From positions 372,001 through 436,000 of the forward strand of contig JACKJS010000002.1 of assembly GCA_020637815.1 (NCBI GenBank): a stretch of 64,000 nucleotides of DNA, read 5' to 3'. The notes below the pieces were generated by a model, which did no database searches, was not told the DNA's origin, and was given only the letters and a program-made list of their open reading frames with translations. Below are positions 58,189 to 64,000 of this stretch, piece after piece (position 1 is the stretch's first letter; each line of letters starts with the position of its first letter). Made by a program: the position numbers and the translations under genes. The stretch comes from Hyphomicrobiaceae bacterium. GTDB taxonomy: Bacteria; Pseudomonadota; Alphaproteobacteria; Rhizobiales; Methyloligellaceae.

Positions 58189-59883
58189 TTACTCCGCGGG
58201 GCTTGCGACAGGGATCGCGTCTTCGTCGCCTAAGGCCCGTAGACGGCGTTCGTGCTGGGCCATCCAGGCCTTCGTTTCCTCCACGTCCTGGTACGGCCCT
58301 TTGCGGATGTATTTCACCATTAGGGTGATCTCGACGATAAAGAGGATCGAATAGAACGTGACGAAGCCGCCGAGGGTGATCAGCAGGTCCTCCACGGAAA
58401 GCCGGCTCACCGACAGCGCCGTCGGCAACACGTCGTCCACGGTCCATGGCTGCCGCCCGAACTCGGCAACGAACCAGCCGAGCTCGGCCGCGAGCCACGG
58501 TGCCGGGATGAGGATCACCGCGAAGATGAGCGCCCAGCGCGGATATCGCTCGCCGCCGAAGCTGGACATCCAGAAGAAGTAGGCCATGAACGCGATGAAC
58601 AGGAAGCCGAACCCGACCATGAACCGGAAGGCCCAGAACAGCGGCAGCACGCCTGGCACGGTGTCGTTGGCGGCCTTCTCGATCTGCTCGGGCGTGGCAT
58701 TGCGCGGATCGTCCACATAGCGCTTCAATAGCAGCGCGTAGCCGAGATTTTCCGAGTTCTCCTCGAAGGTTTTCCGAAGCTCCGGCGAGATCCCGCCCGT
58801 TCCGGCACCTTCGGCGCTTGTACTCGTTTCGCCGGCTTCCGCGCCGGATGGTTTGGCAGCACTACTCAGCGCGGCGCGCTGCTCGCGGATTTGCACGAGC
58901 GCGTCGTAGGCGACAATGCCCTGCTTGATACGCGCCTTGTTCTCCGCCACGAGCTGGTCGATACCGGCAATCGGTACGTTCAAGGAGCGCGTGCCGATCA
59001 GGCCCATGACCCAAGGGATCTTGATCGCGAAATGGGTCTCGCGCGCCTCCTGGTCGGGGAAGCCGATCAACGTGAAGGGAGCCGGCGCCTTTTCCGTCTC
59101 CCACATGGCCTCGATAGCGGCCAGCTTCATTTTCTGCGTATGGCTTTCGGTGTAGCCCGACTCATCGCCGAGAACGACCACGGACAAAGCGGATGCAAGC
59201 CCAAATGCCGCCGCCACGGAAATCGAGCGGCGCGCCAACTCCACATGCTTGTCCTTGAGCAGATACAAGGCCGAGACGCCGAGGACGAAGACCGAGGCGG
59301 TGACGTAGCCCGCCGACACGGTGTGCACGAATTTGGCCTGCGCCACGGGGTTGAAGAGCACGTCGTAGAACGACGTCATCTCCATGCGCATCGTGTCGGG
59401 ATTGAAGGCAGCGCCAACCGGATTCTGCATCCAGCCATTGGCGATCAGAATCCACAATGCCGAGAGGTTCGAGCCGAGTGCCACCAGCCAGGTGACCACG
59501 AGATGCTGGACGCGCGTCAGCTTGTCCCAGCCGAAGAAGAACAGTCCCACGAAGGTCGCCTCGAGGAAAAACGCCATGAGGCCTTCGACGGCGAGCGGTG
59601 CTCCGAAAATATCGCCCACATAGTGGCTGTAATAGCTCCAGTTCATGCCGAACTGGAACTCCATGGTGAGGCCGGTGGCGACTCCGAGCACGAAGTTGAT
59701 GCCGAACAGCGTGCCCCAGAACTTGGTCATCTGCCGCCAGATCGGCCTGCCCGTCATCACATAGACGGTTTCCATGATCGCGAGGATGATCGACAGCCCG
59801 AGCGTGAGCGGGACGAAGAGGAAGTGATACATCGCGGTCATCGCGAATTGCAGGCGCGATAATTCGACGATACCGAGTTCCAT
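58189..59883 (-). CDS. cydA: Cytochrome bd ubiquinol oxidase subunit I
   Basis: A 564-residue heme-bearing subunit oxidising ubiquinol and reducing O2 to water without proton pumping. Heme ligands His20 and His187 are present, and the acidic residues Glu100 and Glu108 match the conserved proton-channel glutamates. GRQPW lies near the C-terminal third. The quinol (Q) loop is of the long type, with an extra Ala/Gly/Ser/Glu-rich stretch around 345-370, making it longer than E. coli CydA. It follows cydC by about 110 bases. Confidence 0.96.
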   Translation of the reverse strand: MELGIVELSRLQFAMTAMYHFLFVPLTLGLSIILAIMETVYVMTGRPIWRQMTKFWGTLFGINFVLGVATGLTMEFQFGMNWSYYSHYVGDIFGAPLAVEGLMAFFLEATFVGLFFFGWDKLTRVQHLVVTWLVALGSNLSALWILIANGWMQNPVGAAFNPDTMRMEMTSFYDVLFNPVAQAKFVHTVSAGYVTASVFVLGVSALYLLKDKHVELARRSISVAAAFGLASALSVVVLGDESGYTESHTQKMKLAAIEAMWETEKAPAPFTLIGFPDQEARETHFAIKIPWVMGLIGTRSLNVPIAGIDQLVAENKARIKQGIVAYDALVQIREQRAALSSAAKPSGAEAGETSTSAEGAGTGGISPELRKTFEENSENLGYALLLKRYVDDPRNATPEQIEKAANDTVPGVLPLFWAFRFMVGFGFLFIAFMAYFFWMSSFGGERYPRWALIFAVILIPAPWLAAELGWFVAEFGRQPWTVDDVLPTALSVSRLSVEDLLITLGGFVTFYSILFIVEITLMVKYIRKGPYQDVEETKAWMAQHERRLRALGDEDAIPVASPAE

Positions 59884-59991
59884 GTCAGCCGGCCTCCATG
59901 GTTTTGAAACTTTCGACCGAGCGGGGCAACTCTAGAGCTGCGGCACACGGCACGCACATAGCACTCTGCCACAGAGACACTGTGACATAGC

Positions 59992-61653
59992 TCAGGTTCG
60001 AGGCGGGAGCCTCAATACGCGTTGGTGCCCAAACACAGAATGTCCCCACCCCCGGTGTAGCGCCGCCAGAATAGCAGCATTTGGGAGCGCATGGCGAATG
60101 CCCTCCAGCACCTGTGCGGCGGTGACCGTATCGAGCCCTTCCGTCGGCTCGTCGAGCAACAGAAGGCGTGGGCGTCTCAGGAGGGCTCGTGCAAGGGTTA
60201 GGCGGCGGGATTGGCCGCCGGAAAGTCCGCTGCCGCCCTCACCAAGCCGGGCGTCGAGCCCGCCGCGCGCACGGACTGTTTCGCGGAGCGCGACCGCATC
60301 GAGCGCCGCCCACATGTCGTTCTCCGTGGCATTTGCCGCGAGCGCCAGATTGCTGCGGACGGTACCGCGCAGGAGCGCGCTGCGCTGCGGGACGAGGGTG
60401 ACGGCATCCCGGAACGCCGCCTCGTCCCAATCGCGCGGCTGGCGTCCAAGAACGGCGATGGCGGGCTCCCCGTCCCGCAACGGCGTGTCGAGCAGCTTCG
60501 CAATCTGCAGCAGAAGCGTGGTCTTGCCGGCGCCGCTCGGGCCGGTGATCGCCGCCGCCTCGCCGGAACCGAGGTCGAGACGGATGGCGGACGTTCGAAG
60601 CGCCAAGACCGGGGCGCCGGTGGCGATCGAGTCCGCTTCTGTGTCCGCTCCAGCGGTCGCGCTAGGACCTCTCAACCTTGCGACAGGGGCGATATCGGCG
60701 CCGATGCGCCGGGCAGCACCCGCCATACGGCCCAGTTCCGCGAAGCCGCGCCGGAGAGGCTGGAGTGCCTCGGCGAGAGCCAGCGCGACGAACACGCCGA
60801 TGGCGGCGGCGGCCGCGCCTGTGGCCGAACTGCCGACTAGCCATCCGCCGACCAGGAGCGCGGTGCCCGCGACGGACGTGACAAGGACCGTCAGCAGGAG
60901 GCCCGCATCGCGCTCGGCGCGATCCAGCGCCTTTGCTGCTTCCCGCGCCCGGCGGTCGATGTCCAGAAGCGCGTCTTCGCGCGCGCCGATCCGGCCGCGA
61001 ACGATCAGCGCCTCCCGGTCGCGGATCGTGTCGATGAGCCCGCGCCGGAGCGTTTGCGCTTCGGCTTCCGCCGTCTCGGAAGGCGCGAGGCCCCGGCGTC
61101 CGAGCTGCCACAGGATTAGCGCGCCGAACGGCAGATAGCCCGCAAGGATCGCCCAAGCCATGGGCCACCCGACGAGCCAGCCGAGAGTCCAGAACACCGC
61201 GAGATGAGTCACGAGCGCCGCGAGGCCGGGAAGCAACAACCGCAAGACGATCCCGTCGAGCGCGTCCACATCGGCCACAATCCGAGTCAGGACAGCCTCG
61301 CTTCGAAGCCGCATCAATCTCCAGGCGTCGCGTGTGGCTTCTTGTTCCAGAAGCCACACGCGCAGTTTCGCGAGAGCCCGGAGCGTCGCATCGTGGGTGA
61401 GAAGCCGTTCGCCGTAGCGGGCGGCGGCGCGTCCGAGGGCGAGGAAGCGCACGCCGGCCGAGGGGCGGAAGAAGTCGAAGCCGATGCCGATGCCGGCGAT
61501 GCCCGCGAGCCCAGAGGCCGTGATGAACCATCCGGACAGGCCGAGAAGGGCGGCGCCCATGAGGAGGACGACGAGCGACAGAGTGGCCCCGCGCGCCATA
61601 GCCCAGGGCGCTGCGCTTACGAGAAAAAGCAGAATACGGACGATCTGTCTCAT
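59992..61653 (-). CDS. cydC: Thiol reductant ABC exporter subunit CydC
   Basis: A 553-residue half-transporter with six helices (about 1-300) and an ATPase domain holding the Walker A GPSGAGKTT, signature LSGGQSRRL and Walker B LLLLDEP. CydDC exports cysteine or glutathione to the periplasm and is needed for bd oxidase assembly. The ATG at 61653 overlaps the cydD stop by four bases. The reading frame is open far upstream, antisense-free but non-homologous, so the longer start is rejected. Confidence 0.94.
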   Translation of the reverse strand: MRQIVRILLFLVSAAPWAMARGATLSLVVLLMGAALLGLSGWFITASGLAGIAGIGIGFDFFRPSAGVRFLALGRAAARYGERLLTHDATLRALAKLRVWLLEQEATRDAWRLMRLRSEAVLTRIVADVDALDGIVLRLLLPGLAALVTHLAVFWTLGWLVGWPMAWAILAGYLPFGALILWQLGRRGLAPSETAEAEAQTLRRGLIDTIRDREALIVRGRIGAREDALLDIDRRAREAAKALDRAERDAGLLLTVLVTSVAGTALLVGGWLVGSSATGAAAAAIGVFVALALAEALQPLRRGFAELGRMAGAARRIGADIAPVARLRGPSATAGADTEADSIATGAPVLALRTSAIRLDLGSGEAAAITGPSGAGKTTLLLQIAKLLDTPLRDGEPAIAVLGRQPRDWDEAAFRDAVTLVPQRSALLRGTVRSNLALAANATENDMWAALDAVALRETVRARGGLDARLGEGGSGLSGGQSRRLTLARALLRRPRLLLLDEPTEGLDTVTAAQVLEGIRHALPNAAILAALHRGWGHSVFGHQRVLRLPPRT

Positions 61654-63338
61654 GCGCCGGTCTCCGCCGGATCGATCATTTGCGTTTGGCGATCCATGGC
61701 TTCCGCGAGTGCGGGATCGTGAGTGGCGACGATAAGCGTGCGCCCCTGGCGTTGGAGTCGGCGCAACGCTTCGATAATGAGTCCGGCGGTTTCCGCGTCG
61801 AGATCCGCGGTCGGCTCGTCGGCGAGGATGAGATCGCTGTCGTCCAGCGCGGCACGCGCGATCATCAGACGTCGCGCTTCCCCGCCCGAAACGCCGCCGC
61901 CGGTCTCGCCGAGCCGTGTCGCCAGCCCGTCGGGCAGGCGCTCGATAACGCCGTGGGCCCCGGCACTCTCGAGCGCCGGCCAGGGGTCGCGTCCGGTTCC
62001 GTCCGGATCCAGCCAATGTGCGAGTGTCTCGTCGGGGAAGTGGGGCTGTTGGGGAACGAGGGACAGCCGCGCGCGCCAAGGGTCCGCCGTCGCGTCGCCG
62101 AGCGGCTTGCCGCAGACCGCGATGCGTCCCGCGGCAAGCGGTACGAGACCCGCTATTGCGGCAAGTGCGGTCGTCTTGCCGACGCCGCTTGGGCCGGTCA
62201 ACGCTAGCGACTGTCCCGCGGTCAAGCGCAGATCGGGCAGAGCAATGTCGCGCCCCGGCAAGGCCGCAACGGCGCCGGAGAGGTCGACGGTGAGTTCGCC
62301 TTCCAGCGGGGCCGTGCGCGTGCCCCCACCGACAAGCGGCACCCGTTCGGCGGCATCGAGCGCGTCGAGTTCGGTGACCACGGCGAAACCGGCCGCCCGG
62401 TCGTGCCAAGCCGCGGCCAGATCGCGCATGGGCTGGAAAAACTCCGGCGCGATCAAGAGGAGGAAGAGTCCTTCTCGAAGCGTGAGAGGCGTTCCCCATG
62501 TGCCGAAGCGCAGTTCGCCGAGAAGTGAGAAGCCGACGAACACAGCGACCATCGCGACGCCGAGAGCGGCGAACAGCTCGAGCACCGTCGAAGAAAGAAA
62601 CGCCACGCGCAGCACCGCCATGATCTTTTCTCGCAAGGACTCCGCGCGCGTCTCGAAATCGCGTGCCGCGCGCGCCGACGCTCCCAGAATGCGGATGTCC
62701 AGCATCGCAGACAGCCGTTCCATCAACATGTCGTTCATCGAGGAGATTTCGCGCATCTGCCGGCGCGAGGCGTCCTCCGCCGCAAGACCGACCAGTGCCA
62801 TGAAGACCGGGATCAGCGGGCCGGAGATCAACAGAATGAGACCGGCAGCCCATGACACGACGAATGAGAGCGCCGCCAGCGCGAGCGGCAGGACGGCGAC
62901 ACGGGTCATCGCCACGTGGTACCGCGTGATCCAAGGCTGCAGCAGCGGCAGCTTCTGCACGGCGATGGCGGCGATCGAGGCCGATCCCATAGCGGATGGG
63001 TTGCGCGCTTCGCGCTGGATCAGCGCTTCCCGTTCACGGGCGATGGTCCGGTCTGCGGCGCGGAAAAGAATGCCGCCGGCAAAGCGCTCCATTCCGGCGC
63101 GGACGACTCCCAGAACGACGAAGGCTCCGATCGCGGGCAGCGTTTGCTCCGGCGTTCCGGCACCATCCGCCCAGGCCGAGACGACCCAGGCGATCAGTGC
63201 GGCCTGCAATGGCCAGACGAGCCCGGCCGCGACGGAGAGCCACGACGCTGTGCGTAATTCGCGGCGGACAGGCGCGATAATCCGTGCCTGCGCGAGCTGC
63301 CGCTTCCGGGCCTCGCGGTCCACTGTCCCGTTCGCCAT
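61650..63338 (-). CDS. cydD: Thiol reductant ABC exporter subunit CydD
   Basis: A 562-residue half-transporter partnered with CydC. It has six helices in the first 300 residues, Walker A GPSGVGKTT, signature SGGEARRL and Walker B LILADEP. The ATG at 63338 (MANGTVDREARKRQ) has GAAGG upstream. The frame extends 52 codons further, but that part is Arg/Ser/Pro-rich and unlike the family. The gene leads the cydDCABX operon. Confidence 0.93.
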   Translation of the reverse strand: MANGTVDREARKRQLAQARIIAPVRRELRTASWLSVAAGLVWPLQAALIAWVVSAWADGAGTPEQTLPAIGAFVVLGVVRAGMERFAGGILFRAADRTIAREREALIQREARNPSAMGSASIAAIAVQKLPLLQPWITRYHVAMTRVAVLPLALAALSFVVSWAAGLILLISGPLIPVFMALVGLAAEDASRRQMREISSMNDMLMERLSAMLDIRILGASARAARDFETRAESLREKIMAVLRVAFLSSTVLELFAALGVAMVAVFVGFSLLGELRFGTWGTPLTLREGLFLLLIAPEFFQPMRDLAAAWHDRAAGFAVVTELDALDAAERVPLVGGGTRTAPLEGELTVDLSGAVAALPGRDIALPDLRLTAGQSLALTGPSGVGKTTALAAIAGLVPLAAGRIAVCGKPLGDATADPWRARLSLVPQQPHFPDETLAHWLDPDGTGRDPWPALESAGAHGVIERLPDGLATRLGETGGGVSGGEARRLMIARAALDDSDLILADEPTADLDAETAGLIIEALRRLQRQGRTLIVATHDPALAEAMDRQTQMIDPAETGA

Positions 63339-63813
63339 CGCGCCTTCAATGTGTTGCTCGCTCCGAAGCGGCATGTGACGGCAGCGCACTGCCAAAATCA
63401 ATGCGTTGAAAAGGCGGGACGAGCGTGCGCTCGGGGAAGGCGGTGCCGGAGGCGATGTCGTGGCTGAGGGAGCGCGTTCCGTTCCAGATCGCAAAACGGG
63501 CGAGGGTTCACGGAACCATGTGAGGCGTCTCGCAGCCCGGTGCCTTGCGAACGAAGATCGCCAATGAATCGAAGACCTCGGGCAGGCACTTCGCCGCCGA
63601 CTGAACGGAGCGTGCGCGATCTGGGGGGCACAGTCCGCGCCGATATAAAATGTCTCGAAGTCCGTTGACGAGCTACAAGCCGCTCGCCACTATTACGATT
63701 GAAACGTGGCTACGGAGAGTTGCATCGCTGGGTCTCGTCCCGCGAACGGCTTCTTTTCGATGGGGAAGAACATCCCAACCGCCGAACGAAAGAAACCATT
63801 GGCGAGTGACAAA
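63339..63813. other. Divergent intergenic region before cydD, about 475 bases
   Basis: Between cydD and the AmiC-like gene. No credible gene is seen. ATCAA-TGCG-TTGAA at about 63398-63411 is an inverted repeat but with FNR half-sites the wrong way round. It should contain the promoters of both neighbours. Confidence 0.4.
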
Positions 63814-64000
63814 ATGGCGGGTGCGCCTATCAAGGTCGGAATCCTATTCTCCCAAACCGGCGTTACATCTGCAACAGAGCGTGGCATGTCGGACGCGACG
63901 TTGTTTGCCATCGAGCAGGTCAACGCCGCAGGAGGCATTAATGGGCGAGAGATCGTACCGTTCCTCCTCGATCCGGGTAGCCAGCCGGACGCGTATTACG
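63814..64000 (+). CDS. AmiC-like periplasmic-binding-fold protein (cut by window end)
   Basis: The first 62 residues of a type I periplasmic-binding-fold protein: IKVGILFSQTGVTSATERG, then TLFAIEQVNAAGGINGREIVPFLLDPGSQPDAYY. The match in pattern to AmiC, the cytosolic amide sensor of Pseudomonas (LLFSETGVTADIERS, EQLNREGG), is strong. No signal peptide is seen, which also fits a cytosolic sensor or an FmdD/UrtA-like protein with a distant leader. ATG 63760 is an alternative in-frame start. The rest of the gene is outside the window. Confidence 0.8.
   Translation, partial: MAGAPIKVGILFSQTGVTSATERGMSDATLFAIEQVNAAGGINGREIVPFLLDPGSQPDAYY

Noticed and set aside
59992..62934. 980-codon frame containing cydC
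   Set aside because: Only the part from 61653 is CydC. The upstream 427 codons lie across cydD in another frame and resemble nothing.
63398..63411. ATCAA-TGCG-TTGAA as an FNR/FixK site before cydD
   Set aside because: The half-sites point outward, the reverse of TTGAT-N4-ATCAA, so it does not fit the FNR consensus.
63693..63938. 81-codon minus-strand frame at the window end
   Set aside because: Antisense to the AmiC-like gene, whose plus-strand match is clear.
1..64000. CRISPR array, insertion sequence or riboswitch
   Set aside because: No regularly spaced repeats, transposase or recognisable riboswitch core found. In particular, no cobalamin riboswitch is seen before ecm or the adenosyltransferase gene.

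Overview
The window comes from the chromosome of a GC-rich serine-cycle methylotroph in the Alphaproteobacteria (Hyphomicrobiales; a Methyloceanibacter or Hyphomicrobium-like organism is my best inference). The reasons are a near-complete serine-cycle cluster in the gene order known from Methylobacterium extorquens, core ethylmalonyl-CoA pathway genes, a candidate Irr-type iron operator, and small proteins typical of this order. No rRNA, prophage, insertion sequence or CRISPR array is visible. One tRNA is present, tRNA-Leu(CAA).

Layout. 1-3.4 kb: a penicillin-binding carboxypeptidase, a HAD phosphatase, a spermidine-synthase-like methyltransferase and a DksA-type zinc-finger protein. 3.4-16.6 kb: glycerate 2-kinase (minus strand), divergent from ftfL-sga-hprA-mtdA-fchA-mtkA-mtkB-ppc-mclA. 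Together these carry formate-derived C1 units through the H4F branch, make glycine into serine, hydroxypyruvate, glycerate and phosphoglycerate, fix CO2 on PEP, and cleave malyl-CoA to acetyl-CoA plus glyoxylate. A strong terminator-like hairpin lies between mtkB and ppc, and another closes the cluster after mclA. 16.7-30.2 kb: mostly small envelope or secreted proteins, a phasin, a glutamine-synthetase-like ligase, a Cys-rich lipoprotein with a duplicated module, a cytochrome P450, and a coupled esterase plus pentameric ligand-gated channel homologue. 30.2-32.8 kb: a lower-GC gene with a phage Mu F-like motif, a short tandem repeat, an SH3b protein and the tRNA.

32.8-39.2 kb: a KefB/YbaL-type antiporter, a thiol-redox block (DedA-family protein, DsbB, thioredoxin-like protein, CcdA-like protein), an HNH endonuclease, a carboxylesterase, and bfd-bfr behind the candidate Irr box. 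39.4-52.3 kb: a hybrid histidine kinase lacking its phospho-acceptor histidine, convergent with ecm, then the divergent ccr-mcd-tspO block, an SDR, a HIG1-like small protein, cob(I)alamin adenosyltransferase, a rhomboid protease, etfBA and 3-hydroxybutyryl-CoA dehydrogenase. These fit together: Ccr, Ecm and Mcd are successive ethylmalonyl-CoA enzymes, the adenosyltransferase supplies the Ecm cofactor, and EtfAB would take electrons from Mcd. The pathway regenerates the glyoxylate needed by the serine cycle upstream.

52.3-64 kb: secreted proteins, a 13-bp tandem repeat, a one-domain voltage-gated channel with an acidic selectivity filter, an LssY-like membrane protein, a complete cydD-cydC-cydA-cydB-cydX bd-oxidase operon including a 46-residue cydX, and the start of an AmiC-like binding protein that runs off the window end.
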